Shown: positions 12,753-24,600 of the stretch, piece by piece
Numbering within the stretch: the first letter of the stretch is position 1
Layout of the letters: every line of letters begins with the position of its first letter
Origin: Solanum dulcamara
Taxonomy: Eukaryota; Streptophyta; Magnoliopsida; Solanales; Solanaceae
Direction of reading: 5' to 3'
Assembly: GCF_947179165.1 (NCBI RefSeq)
Contig: NC_077244.1
Span: 79,264,144 to 79,328,143 of the forward strand
DNA: 64,000 bases
Program-made: the position numbers and the translations under genes
Notes under the pieces: generated by a model
What the model was told of the DNA's origin: nothing
The model's database searches: none
The model's input: the letters and a program-made list of their open reading frames with translations, nothing else

Positions 12753-15700
12753 ATGGAGCAGAAGCTTTCTTCAGTAGCGAAAATGCTAACAAGTTCACCC
12801 ATACAGCAACTTTCTTATCTTGCCGAAAGATGCAATGCCGTCAACCTCGCCGAAGGTTTCCCTGATTTTCCTGCACCTTCCTACCTCAAAGACGCTGCCA
12901 TTTCCGCTATCCGCTCTGACTTCAATCAGTACAGGCATGTTCAAGCAATGTGCGACTACCTTGCTTATCAATTCAAACAAATGCATGGCCTACATGTCGA
13001 TCCCCTCACTGATATCGTCATATGTTGTGGCCAATCTGAGGCCTTTGCTGCCGCAATGTTTGCAAGTAGGTCTCAATTACTACTTTATTTAGTTTTTGAG
13101 AATCAAATCATGTCTCAATTACTGCTTTCATTTCTTTTCTTTTCTTTGCCCAGTAATAAACCAGGGTGATGAAGTCATCTTATTCGATCCATCCTATGAA
13201 ACATATGAAACATGCATTAGATTGGCTGGCGGGGTCCCAGTAAGCCTTCATGACTACATTAAATTTTAGGTTGTAAATTATACATCCATCTATCTAGATT
13301 GGTTATAAGTTGTATTTCTCCATGGACAGGTGTATGTAGCACTTGATCCCCCTTATTGGAGTCTCGATCCAAATAAATTAGCAAAGTCATTTACTGGCAG
13401 GACAAAAGCTATTGTCCTCAACAGGTAACAACAGAAAAAAGTTTCTTATTCAATTCTTGAATGTGTTGACATCCCGTTGGTCGAGTATGCTACCAAGTTA
13501 GGACAACTCTGTTGTACCTAATTCTTATGGACTTCTGCTCTTTCTTCTGCATTTTGCCATGGAAGATGTTAGTCCTCCAGTCATCAGCTTAATTTGAGAA
13601 CAATGTGGAAGAAACCTTTACATTTCCACAGGAAAGCTAATGACTTGACTTAAGTACTAAAAGTCATCTGGGTTAAACAATAGGCACCAATGCTAGAGTT
13701 TTGCTGCAACTCACCCCAGGATGACACACTTTTTGTTATACCCTTCTCTAGGAACTCCCACCCTTTTTACTCCCTTGGTGACTCGAACGCACAACCTGAG
13801 GGGTGCTTACCATTCGAACAACTCCCTCTCGGGATTCAGATATTACACTACTGTTGTGCCGAAGATGGTTACATTCTCATTACTCATGTTCTGTTTCAGG
13901 AAATCATAAGCTTTTCGTTCTTTTAGTTGAACCAATAATTGACAAGGTTCAGTTTTGTAGTTGCACATATATTGTACAACATGCTAGACGAAGAAGGTTT
14001 TAAACAGATAATCAATTTTAGCATTGGATATGGTGCAGCCCTCACAATCCAACTGGAAAGGTTTTCACAAACGACGAGCTTGAGATTATTGCTGGAGCTT
14101 GCCAGACCTGGGATATTCTAGTTGTAACAGACGAGGTTTGCTTCACTTTGACACATCTTCTTGCGCTTTTCAGAGAAAACGAAAAGCAACGAAATAAGTA
14201 TATTCAGTTCCTTGTTCAAGCTAATCTGAAGAATTCTTTGACAAGCAACAAAATAAGTATATTCAGTCCCTTGTTCAAGATAATCTGCAGAATGCATTTT
14301 ACATTTAAGAAAAGAGAAGAAAAATAGAAAGAGAGATACAATTTGCACTGCTAAAATTTTTCTCTCCTAAAAAACTTCTGGTGAAGTATCTATAGAAGAA
14401 CGATGTTTTTATTTTGTTTGTTTGACACTTTCTACCTTAGTAGGCATGTTTCTTCAACCTTTGTTTGCACCCTACCTTTTCCTTTTCGTCCCTTGACTGA
14501 TGCCTTTGCGGGTAAGCTAAGATTGCAATGTATTTATACATCAATGGTACGCCTGGATCTGGAACCAAACATATCTAACTTGGCACTTTATATCATAGCA
14601 TTTCAGGTTTCTGGATAGAGCAACTTGGGAAGTGCAATAAGCATAGATTCTTGCACTCTAGTTCTTGCATTCTTGTAGCACTAAGCTTCTTGTGGATGTA
14701 TTATAAGGTTGAAGCTAGGCGATGTTAATTAATTAGGTATGTCCCAGGTTGTTATAACAATTTTACGGATAAATGGTTAATTGTCATTGATAGTAGTGCT
14801 CCATTTATATTAGCTATTGTAGTGTTCTGTCTTCCTTTCCTCCCCCCCTCAAATTTCTGTTAAGTTGTCTAAATTTTTATGCTCTTCTGTAATACATATC
14901 TGCTAGGTGAGGCCAAAGACAAGAATTCATTTTCTCACTCCATTGTAATAGATTTTAGTATGTTGCCTTAGTTCTATTTGGCTATAGTTATAGAAAAGGT
15001 CATGGACTGTTATCAGAGGTGGATCCAAGATTCAGACTCTATGCTTCGCGTCAAAAGTACTGAGTTTAGATGAATCTGGTGCCGTAACATTGCATCTGCC
15101 TCTTAGTGTTTAGAAATATTTTCTTCTTTTTTATTCAGTCACTTTAAGGGGTCTTTTAGAATTTAGTAATGCCCCTAGCAGAGCTTCTGGTTAAGCATAG
15201 TTATGCTTATGATCAAAGACTGGAAAGGTAACAAGGTTCACATATCTGCATTCCAAGGTCCTTACAGCTCCCATACTTTACCTCAAACTCAAACCTTATG
15301 TCTAGAGAGAAATACTACACATGCCACCAGTGTTTTGAGAAGTGAGAAGCGGAAAAAAGCGACGGGGGCTCGCTTCACAGAAGCGAGAAGCGTGAAGCGA
15401 AGCGCATGCTTTTTTCAGAAAAAGCGCTATTTAGTATAAAAATATAAAATATAAAATATGCATAGATAAATAATCAAGAACTCAAAAGACTTAGATTAAA
15501 AAGTAACTAGATAGTCAATAATCCTCATAAGTAACAACATATAAAGCAAATGCATAACCAAATCACAAAGAGAGCAAAATCCTATTCTTCAACAAGATCC
15601 TCAAACTCTTGAAGTGCCATCAACAAGGGTTCTACTTCTACTTGGTCCTCATCTTCTTCCTCATCGGAGGACTCATCAACAAGAGTTCTACTTCTATTTG

Positions 15701-18700
15701 AACATGAACTTGAACCTGTAGCTACTCTTTTTTCCTTGCCCCTTAAAATACTCCCCCTAAAACCATAAATATTCTCCTCCACACCACTAGCCGTAGCAAC
15801 ATCACCATAAGTGAGACCTTCTCCTTCATATACTTCTTCATCTTCATGATTTTGGGGTGCTCTAGTTAACCATTCATTTGCATTATCAATATTATCCAAC
15901 AAAATTGGATCAATGGTATTGCGAGCATTGTAGCGACACACCAATGTTCTATTATATTTGATGAACACTAGATCATTCAGGCGTTTTAACTCAAGCCTGT
16001 TTCTCTTTTTAGTATGAATCTGCATATAATTCGTAGAAAGTAATTAATGGGAGGACTTTGGACAATTAAGATATCATTTAATTTAGTAATAACGTAATAT
16101 AGGTTCTCACATGTTCATACACGCTCCAATTTCTCTCGCAACCGGATGAGCTACAAGTTAAACTTTGCACTCTAATAGCAAATTGTTGCAAGTTTGGGAC
16201 ATTATGACCATATTACATCCACCATTCAACTGTAGAAGAATTATTTTAGAAGTTAATATGTAATAACTTAAAAGTTAAAGCTCAAATAGTTAAATGTTGA
16301 AATGCTCACCTGGTGACCTTAAGGTTCTAGCTCTAATGGCCGACTCAATTCCAAGTAGCCCATCAGCTTTCATGTACACACCAAGCTCATCCCCTATTTT
16401 GTCTTGCAAAGTTTTATCTAGGATCATCCTCTCAACATATGCATGATATCCCAACCACACTTCTTCAGTTAAAGTCTTCATCTCATTATTTTTATAATAG
16501 AGCCCCGGGTTCAAAATATGTCCTGCTGCATGTAAAGGTTGATGAAGTTGATCCGTCCACCTTGCATCAATGATTTTGAAAACATTCATATATTTCCTTT
16601 CATCATAATTGAATGCCTTTTCAATACTTTCTTTTGCCCTATCCATGGCTTCATAAATGTAGCCCATTGGTGGTTTTTTCTCCCCATCCACCATACGAAG
16701 TACATTAACTAAAGGACCACCAACTTTAAGTGCTTGAACAGTGTCATTCCAAAAATATGGACTAATGACGTGTCTCGCAACTTCTTTCCCAAGAGTTTCC
16801 TTTGCATACACACTTTCATTCCATTCAGTGGACATAAACAAGGTTCTCAGATTTTTCTTTTGCATATAAAAACTATGCAATGTCAGAAAAGCTGTTGCGA
16901 ATCTTGTCTTAGCAGGTTTTACCAAGTTTCTTTGCTTTGTGTATCTCCTCATCATATTCAAGAATCCAGGATCTGAAGGTTGAGAAGGCTTTCTCTTTCT
17001 CCAAGTCAAGAACAAAACTTTCCATATGATAGTCAAAGGACTTTCCTCTACTTTCATGAATCTGTTGTATCTAAGAAATGTGTAGATGTTCTAGAGAATT
17101 AGATATTTGTAGTACATTATAGAATAGTCTAGATTCTTGTTAGATAGTTTGATCTGAAGGTTGAGAAGGCTTTCTCTGTCTCCAAGTCAAGAACAAAACT
17201 TTCCATATGATAGTTAAAGGACTTCCCTCGGCTTTCATGAATCTGTTGTATCTAAGAAATGTGTAGATGTTCTAGAGAATTAGATATTTGTAGTACATTA
17301 TAGTATAGTCTAGATTCTTGTTAGATAATTAGAAGATAAGGTTATCTAGATTATTCTTGTAGATATATCTACAATAGTATCTAGACCATTCTTACACAAG
17401 TATAAATAAGGATGATCTTAGTCATTTGCAATCAATCCAAACAAAGTGAAAGTAATTCAAGAGTCTTCTTCTCTACCAAAGTTCTCATTCTCCTTTCTCA
17501 CTTCCTCTGTTTTAGTTGAATCTTCCGATCTTAGCAAACGATCTTGGACTAGTAGAAGGTCTCCCTGATTATACTCTTTTTCTGTTATTCTCTGCATGGT
17601 ATCAGAGTCATAGCCGTACGTTGGCTTCTGGGTCTTATTTCAAGATCGAGTTGATAATGGATTCAACTAGTTTGTGTAGATGGACTAGGGATGGAGTTGT
17701 TGAACCAGTCCAATTACAAGGTTAGGAAGACATGTGCCTAACTCAACCTCAAAAACTAGCTCACGAGGGGAGGTTTCTCCAAGTCCATATAAGGAGACCA
17801 ATTTCTCATCCCTCTACCGATGTGGGACTTCTTAACAAGAATCAAATAATCAGAAGTGTTCTCTTTCTAATAGCTAAAACATCTAATTACTTCATAGGTA
17901 TATGAACATATAACCTTCGACGGGGAGAGGCACACATCAGTTGCCACATTTCCAGGAATGCAGAAGCGAACCATCATCACATCTTCCTTGTCAAAAAGTT
18001 TTAGTGTGACTGGTAAGCATTTGATATCCTGTTTCCAATGCCAGCATGTTCAAGTCATTCCTACCTCTGTAAGTAGGTTGATTTATTAAATTCTCATTCA
18101 TCTTCATGATTTTTCAGGTTGGAGGATTGGCTGGGCAATTTGCCCAGCTTGCTTCGCATCTGCAATCAGGAACATCCATGTTAAAATTACAGACTCTGCT
18201 CCTGCACCTTTCCAGGAAGCTGCCTTGACAGCTTTGAGAAGTTCCCCCGAGTACTTTGATGCATTGAGACAAGTAATTTTTTTCGCAATTAGTAGCTCTA
18301 TTGGTGTTCCCTTTCCAACTTATTAGTTAATCTATTTTCACGTCTTTGGTACTCAGGACTATAAATCAAAAAGAGATTACTTGGCTCAGGTGCTTACAAA
18401 AATTGGTTTCCAGATCTCCATCATGCCTAAGGGTTCGTTTTTCCTATTCATGGAGCTTCCCCGGACATGCACACTTTCTGACGTAAATACTCACAAACGA
18501 TCTTTCTTCTATTCAAGCATGAATATCTATTTTCCCAAATAGAAATCCTTACATTAGGACTGCCCTATTTAACTTGTATAAAGGTACAAGAAATCTTCTT
18601 TTTTACTTTCTTTCTTTTTGACCCGGGGGTGGGTGGTGGGTGGGTGTTGTTGGAGGAAGAGAAGGAAGGATGATAGGATTTAACTTTGTTAAGATCTGGA

Positions 18701-19507
18701 ACTTAGCTCAACCAAGAAATGCTACTTGAAATGTGTTCACTTAAGAGGATCTTAATCTTTACTTGTTACAAAATTGGCGGAGTTTGGATTAAAAGTGTAT
18801 TTGGCTCCAAAATATCAGTTTAATACCTTAATACTGCTTGTGTGTTGAGATCACTTGAAGAAACATTAGATGGTCTTGTATGATGATTCTACTTTCCAGA
18901 GATTTTTATCTTTTAGAGATTTGAAGAAAGGTTATTTTTCCATTCCTTCATTGTTTGTCCAGTCAAGGGTCTTTTGCAAACAACTTCTCTACCTTTCCCC
19001 ACTTGTGGGATTCCTGTGGGTTTGTTGTTGTTACTTTTCCATTCCAACCAACCCGAAGTTGGGTTTTAGTTGATCATTTACCTGATCATCAAGGTTTAGA
19101 AACTTATTTGAAAGTGTAGAAATTGAAGGATACATGTACATTAAGTGTGACACCTGTTGATTGTGCCAGTAATAGGTTCCGTGTTTTGAGTCTCAAGAAT
19201 GGCCTGTAAGAACTTGACAAAGCATTTCATTTAGTGTGCTTTATATGTTTAACTTGTGGAAGTGATAAACTTCAAGGCGTTCCAGATTGACTTTGTGGAG
19301 GAATTGATTAAACAAGCTGGGGTGGTTGCTGTACCAGGCTGTGTATTCTTCCACACCGATTCCTCAAAAGAGGACCTTTCCCCGACGGCTATTAGCTACC
19401 ACAGAAGATACATCAGGTTTGCCTTCTGCAAAAGTGAGGAAACATTAGCTGCTGCTTCACAAAAGTTGACCAAGCTCATCGATGGTTCAGGGGAACTGGA
19501 GTTATAA
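12753..19507 (+). CDS. PLP-dependent class I/II aminotransferase (kynurenine/glutamine transaminase type)
   Basis: Transfers an amino group between an amino acid and a 2-oxo acid using pyridoxal phosphate; the substrate is not determinable here. Eight exons: 12753-13065, 13154-13239, 13330-13424, 14039-14135, 17898-18012, 18118-18272, 18357-18482, 19286-19507; 402 residues, the family's usual length. Landmarks: NLAEGFPDFPAP near residue 31, the substrate loop; NQYRHVQAMCDYL; SPHNPTGK with Asn168; VVTDEVYEH with Asp196 and Tyr199; SSLSKSFSVTGWRIGW with the Schiff-base Lys230; RYIRFAFCK with the carboxylate-binding Arg. It has no obvious plastid-targeting extension, unlike the plastid-type plant homologue, so is probably cytosolic (inference). 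Intron 4 is 3.8 kb and contains hAT and Copia insertions. All phases close and no stop interrupts the frame, so it looks functional. Confidence 0.92.
13680..13845 (-). mobile_element. tRNA-derived SINE-like element in aminotransferase intron 3
   Basis: Read on the minus strand, CGAATGGTAAGCACC resembles an RNA polymerase III A box and GTTCGAGTC, about 25 bases on, is a perfect B box. This order and spacing are those of tRNA-derived SINEs. No poly(A) or clear target duplication was found, so ends are approximate. Confidence 0.5.
14184..14295. repeat. 59-bp direct repeat, two units, in aminotransferase intron 4
   Basis: AAGCAAC(G/A)AAATAAGTATATT begins at 14184 and again at 14243. The two units agree over nearly their whole length with a few substitutions. 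Confidence 0.8.
15328..17062 (-). mobile_element. hAT-superfamily DNA transposon, 5' part missing
   Basis: The left end CAGTGTTTTGAGAAGTGAG (15328) resembles hAT termini and is followed within 80 bp by five GAAGCG words, the kind of subterminal repeats that hAT transposases bind. The transposase reads leftwards (minus strand) from about 17057. The other end of the transposon is missing: its upstream part abuts a Copia LTR and a duplicated segment. The element sits in intron 4 of the aminotransferase, in opposite orientation to the host gene. Confidence 0.75.
15582..17057 (-). pseudogene. hAT transposase (DUF659 / C-terminal dimerization type), N-terminal truncated
   Basis: Three minus-strand exons: about 17057-16310, 16229-16111 and 16019-15582, joined by GTGAGC...ACAG and GTGAGA...GCAG introns. 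Exon 1 has SDPGFLNMMRRYTKQRNLVKP and KTRFATAFLTLHSFY, then RTLRSPGEHF. Exon 2 carries the dimerization signature YGHNVPNLQQFAIRVQSL, then CSSSGCERNWSVYEH, with one TAA codon just after EWWM. Exon 3 gives IHTKKRNRLELKRLNDLVFIKYN and an acidic tail. Order and sequence match plant hAT transposases with a DUF659 domain. The N-terminal BED finger and first catalytic Asp region are absent, removed or displaced at the Copia junction. So it is inactive, but the remaining part is unusually well preserved. Confidence 0.82.
16970..17331. repeat. 181-bp tandem duplication spanning a hAT/Copia junction
   Basis: GATCTGAAGGTTGAGAAGG starts at 16970 and again at 17151. Each unit contains about 92 bp of hAT transposase sequence followed by about 85 bp of LTR start. 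Differences are few (for example TCTTTCTCC versus TCTGTCTCC). The duplication therefore happened after the Copia element had inserted. Confidence 0.9.
17244..17724 (+). mobile_element. Copia 5' LTR, primer binding site and gag start (truncated)
   Basis: The LTR begins TGTTGTATCTAAG (17244), has a TATA-type promoter TATAAATAAGG near 17401, and ends near 17596 at CTCTGCA. It is followed directly by TGGTATCAGAGTCATAGCC, the primer binding site. A start codon after it opens MDSTSLCRWTRDG, a plausible Copia gag start. The element then stops at about 17724, where a different repeat begins; no second LTR is seen. The LTR is recognisably related to the one at 59778-62541. Confidence 0.78.
17725..17850. 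repeat. Repeat fragment with CCGATGTGGGACTT end
   Basis: The block running from CCTAACTCAACCTCAAAA through CCATATAAGGAGACCA to CCGATGTGGGACTTCTTAACA is a dispersed plant repeat end. A diverged copy occurs in reverse orientation at about 52025-52145. It lies directly upstream of aminotransferase exon 5. Confidence 0.6.
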
Positions 19508-20640
19508 ATTGGATTGCTTTAATTAGCCTTTCCAATCCACGTCCATGAGAAGTGGAAGCTTCAAGTTGGTTGGAGGCAACAATAAGAAAGATAAACAGCT
19601 GCATTAGAAGATCGATCTGTTTGTTCTTTGTCCCCATCTTGCAATGTTAGATAAAGTTCATGAAAAGAAATTACAAGGATAATCACTCATTTTCTCAACT
19701 TGTAGCTTTTACCAAATGAAGAAAGTTACATGACTCGAAAAGTAAGGTGAATATTTATGCATGCTATGTCAAATGTGGAAGAAAGCTTTGCCTTGGAATG
19801 ACCCCAAATTGTGCTTGCCTAAACTAGAATCGTGCAATTATTTGGAAAGTTCGTCTCCATATTATGAGACGAAGAAGATCCAATATTTAGAGATAAAACT
19901 TCCCGAATCAAGGCATGGAAGACCACAAATTACTGCAGTGCCGTTTGGTCTAAGTTTTCAAATATTCTTGGCAAGTTATTTTTGGGTTTCGCCATGCGTT
20001 TGATCACAAATTTTCTCAGTTTTGGTGAAGTTTCAAAATATATTATTTTGTATTCGTAATTCTATAAATTATTTAAAATACTCATAAGTTTGTGTTATCA
20101 TTTTATAATGAACATGTTTCGTTAAAAAAAATCTTATAATATAATTTGATAACAATCAACAACTAATAGAATAACAATATGCATAAGAGCAATACATTAA
20201 TCGAATTAAAAATAAATTATTTCTTTTTTTCCAATCTTGTCACTCAAATTATTCTTTTTTACAGGATGTAATAACAAACTATTCTTTTATAAAAAAATTT
20301 CATATTGTATGAACAATCTTTTTCCGACAAACTTTCATTTCTAGATTAGATGATCGAGAAGATGAAACAATTAAGTATGTTGATAGATAAATATTTAGTT
20401 GAAATTAAGGAAAAAAGGATATATATACCCTTAGCTTTCGAAAATGATACTAATATATCCTTTGTTATACTTTTGATACAATCATACCCTTACCGTTCAA
20501 AAATTGGTGCAATAATACTCTCCTCTTTAAAGGACATACAAATGGAGACACGTGTCCTCATCTTATTCAATGACCCATTCTCAATTAAAAAAAAACCCAC
20601 ACCCAATTTTAAATTCCGTTTAAAAAAAACCTCCAAATAG
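19508..20640. other. Aminotransferase 3' UTR and intergenic DNA
   Basis: The first 150-200 bases are likely 3' UTR. An 80-codon plus-strand frame at 19761-20003 has no recognisable family features. From 20340 to 20640 there is repeat-like DNA (CTTTCGAAAATGATACTAAT and GACACGTGTCC), unassigned. Nothing else supportable is seen. Confidence 0.45.
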
Positions 20641-20649
20641 CCCTAATGG

Positions 20650-21470
20650 CTAAACAACTCCCGACCACTGTTGATTCTTCTCAACTCCTACAAAACTACT
20701 CTTCACTTCAATCTGCTCACCAACATCTCTCCATCTTCCTTTCCCAATCCCACCACCATCCATCACCACCTCCGTTTCCCGAGAATTCTGTCTCCTCCAT
20801 CTAAATAGTTGTGCTTGTACACGACACTCGTACATACGCGTGTATATATCAAAATAAGTATTGCTAAACATCTTAAATTGATCCGGATTAAGCTTTGTCT
20901 TCAAATCCTTGATTATATTGTTATTTGTATAGATTTGCATATGCGGTGCTTTCCGTGAAAGATTCAACCCAACAAAAAATCGAGCTTGCTGGGAATGCCA
21001 CATGCAAGAGTAATTTTTTATGCAAATCAAAATTAAATGGAGAAAAAAAGTCAAATTTTTACTTCTCATGAAATTAAAAATTAAAGGAAGGAATGAAAGA
21101 AAATCTATCCACATAAACCATGAGTAAATAACACACGGAAACACAATTATATAAGAAGCAGAAACAACAAAAATCATAAATAAAAGAAAAGGAAGCAGAA
21201 TTAAAATAATATAGTTTACCAAATAGAATGTCCGAATTGAAAAAAGACGAATCATAAACAAATAGAAAAAATTGAGTTACCAAAATTGAAAAACAGAGAT
21301 GAATGCAACCAAATGGAGGCAAAAAAAAAACGAAGATGAGCGCAACTTCTATAATCTCCGAGAGAGAAGAAATTTTCAGATGCTTTGTTGTGCGGTGGCT
21401 CTTCAATTTTAGGTAAATAACACCTTGCAATTTCCTCTAGCGTAAAGTCTAAAATACCCTTCAACAAATA
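20650..21470 (-). pseudogene. Possible transposon-derived remnant (DUF1985-like upstream region)
   Basis: The minus-strand frame at about 21010-20650 includes RKAPHMQIYTNNNIIKDLK, then LNPDQFKMFSNTYFDIYTRM. This resembles the segment preceding the DUF1985 domain in proteins encoded by plant transposons that carry a Ulp1-type protease. No protease or DUF1985 core is present, and the frames upstream (21467-21074) are low-complexity. It is tentative. The 3' part of this region must also contain the promoter of the DUF952 gene. Confidence 0.3.
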
Positions 21471-21567
21471 TCAATTGTCTTTGACCATCACCGAGAGAGA
21501 AAGGATAAATCTGGAATTCTCTCTACTCTCTACTAACCCAAAAAGGGACCGCTTAGGTTGAAAGAAG

Positions 21568-21630
21568 ATGATGAAATCCGGGTTTCAGCGTTCTAGAGAT
21601 GACTGGGAGAGAGGTAGCGGATGTAAGTGA
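21568..21630 (+). promoter_or_regulatory. Upstream ORF overlapping the DUF952 start
   Basis: An ATG at 21568, 31 bases upstream and in another frame, opens a 20-codon reading frame that ends at TGA (21628-21630), beyond the main ATG at 21599. Both ATGs have a purine at -3. If the transcript starts upstream of 21568, the frame could reduce initiation at the main ATG. This is conditional on the transcription start, which I cannot see. Confidence 0.4.
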
Positions 21631-24600
21631 AGAATTCATCTACCGCATCAGTACGATGGAGGAGTGGGAATTGCTGCAGAAAACAGGCAGCACTTTTGGC
21701 GGGGACCTTGATCGAACCACTGGCTTTATACATCTCAGTAAGCTCGACCAGGTTACCTTGCCGCTTATTTATCTTTCTCTATTCTCTTAGATCCCTTTTT
21801 CCCCTCATTGTTGCATATCCATTTAGACCCTTCGATAAATACTAAGTCGGATGTCTAGCCGTCCACCCATTTCGTCTATTTTCCTATTCCACAGAGCATA
21901 GTGCGCACAGAGGTGACGAAACAGCTGAATCTTGTACAATGAACCGTCTAACAATATCAACTTCATCGGTTTTGATGTGTAGCCATTTTTCTAATGTCAA
22001 GAAGTGATTGTGCAAAACAATATACCATTAGCTGACATGCCATTTAGCTGATACTTTAGTAAACCATATAGAGAATCGTCTGTAGAATTAGAAGGCTACA
22101 AAACTGATTTGAGAGTTGATGGGTTGGGATGAATTGGCTTGAGAAGAAGTAAGAACCTTGGAAGCTTAAGTTGCAGGATAGTAGCTAATAATACAATAAT
22201 ATTCTAGAAGTAATTTATTTTCATTTGCTTGAATAGTCCTTTTGCTTGCCAGTCAAGAATATACATGTTTAGAAGATGAATGTAGCAGAGATGAGTTTTG
22301 GGAAATATCCCAAAAGCTTGACCAGATAGGCTATATGTCTTACGTGATTAATCTGATTAAACAACTTAAATTATTGCTACGATTAGTTTTGGGAAATGCT
22401 AACGATGGTAAATACTTATGTTTTTTTTTTGTTGGTGAACTGTAAACATCTAACCAACAAGAAAAACATGCACCTACACAACACTCAAATCTCCTCGCCA
22501 CCTTCTAGGAAGGGTGCTTGTGAATAATAACATTCCTCATCCAGTGGTCTTTCTCATCATACTTAACATTAATAACATTCCTCCATAGAGTCTGATTTTC
22601 ATTGCTATACTTCTATAACCACTTCATTCAAGGGCATTGTTTTGGAATTTCAAGTTCTTGATTCCTAATCCCCCTTGTCTTTTCCCAGTTATCACTTCTT
22701 CCCATTTGACCAGATTATTACCCTTCTTTTCATTGTTTCCTTGCCAGAGAAACTTCCTCCTCACCTTGTCCAATATCTTAATAACCCCTGCTGGAATTGG
22801 GAAAACAGACATCATATAGGTTGGGAGTGAATCAAGGACTGAATTAATGAGAGTTAGTCTGCTTCCCCTGGAGAGACACTGAGTCTTCCATCTTGCCAAT
22901 TTCTTTTCACACCTCTCAATTACACTATTTCATATTTCAGTTGATTGTGATTTTCCTCCCAGTGGCATCCTAGATAGATGGTGGGTAGATTCCCTCATTC
23001 CCCACATAGGATTGCATTCAAAATCTCCATGTTTGCACCTCATTAATAGGATATAGGAAACTTTTTCCTCCAATTAATGTGCAACCCAAAATCCCTTCAA
23101 AAAGCACCAAAATCACCATCAGGGTCCTGAGTTGATCCTCTTCCGCATCACATAGTGTGAGAGTATCATCAACATATTGCAAGTGAGTCATCTCCAGTTC
23201 CTTTCTCCGGTTCTGGCCACATCAAATCCTTTGGGCCACCCATTCATGTTTGTTGTTTTGATCATGTTATTAAGACCTTCCATAGCTATTAAGAAGAGGA
23301 AGGATGACAAAGGATCTCCTTATCTTAAACCCCTTTGTGCACTGAAAAATCCTGCTAGTGAGCCAATGATAAGCACTGAAAATCTCACAGTTGAGATGCA
23401 ATATTTGACCCATTGTATCCACTTTTGACCAAAACCCATTCTTCTCATAGAATCCAACTAGCTTACACAAGTCTGGAGTCAACAACTTCATTAGCTCTTA
23501 GCACTGCATCCACGATTTGTCTACCTTTGATGAAGAACATTTGTTGTGGATCAATCAACTTGGCTATCACAACGTCTACCCTTTTTTTCCTCATTGTTTT
23601 GACTTTTGTTCTGTTTTTTACTCATTCAAGTTTTAAACTTTTAGTATGACTATCAATTTTCACTTTTTGAATTGAAATATTTGCTAATATGTTATTGCTA
23701 TTGAGATTATGATTATTTAATATGCAATTAAATATTTTAATTTTTTGGTATTAATTGGCGCTGCACTTCAAAAAGGTGAGTGCCTCGTCGTTCACCTCTT
23801 CTTGTGGCGAGGCAGACCCTTGTCGCCTTTCGCCGTCCAAAACACCGTATTGAAGGCATATACAAAAGACATCACACAAGTCACTTGTAAGGAACTGTGG
23901 AAAATTTCACAGGTAATAACTTGTGCAGTGATACTAAGGGTTGTCATTAAGTAGTAATCAGGTCTCTAAACCACCAAAGTTCTCCCATTGTAGTGGGGTT
24001 CTTAATTGGAAATATTAGTAATTTGTTCCACCTTATAAGTGTTGATCTTAGATTCTAGTAACCCTATCAAACCAACATTCACATAATAGCAAAGGAGTTT
24101 AACCTCTTTTTGCTTATTAGGGGCGTTAAGGCCTCATTTGTTTGCACTTAATGGTGGTTTAAACCTTAATCATTCAAATTCAGCCCATTGAATGTGTTTG
24201 GTTTTTAGGTCTGAATCTTAATAATTTAGATTCACCCATTAAGTCCATTTGTTTCTTTTTTAAAAAAACTCTTAATGGATCTAAAAAGATCAGATCTTTA
24301 GGAGAGTTTTAACATCCAGACTTATTAAATACACTATAAAAAAAATCAAGTCGTCGCCTCTCCCTCTCGTTGTGCGGCTTTGCTCTCTCTCTGTCTATGG
24401 ACTTTCTTCCTCTCTTTTCTCAACCAAACATCAACTTTTTCCTTTGAAATGGTCAGGTTTCATAATCCTTACAAGTATTTTCTTATTTAACAATTTTTTT
24501 GGGGTGTATTGAATTTTTTCAAGAACTCAAGGTTCCTAGGTAAAAAAATAGTAGGCGCATCCAAAAGCAAAGACATGAAAGACTTCATTCAAGTTGTTCC

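Noticed and set aside
12795..13092. Frames on both strands within aminotransferase exon 1
   Set aside because: They overlap the real exon in other frames and lack family similarity.
19761..20003. 80-codon frame downstream of the aminotransferase
   Set aside because: It has no recognisable family, no splice partner and lies in probable 3' UTR or intergenic DNA.
23745..23954. 69-codon frame rich in CTCG and GCGAGGC words
   Set aside because: The start is not ATG and the words resemble a DNA transposon terminus; no coding similarity was seen.
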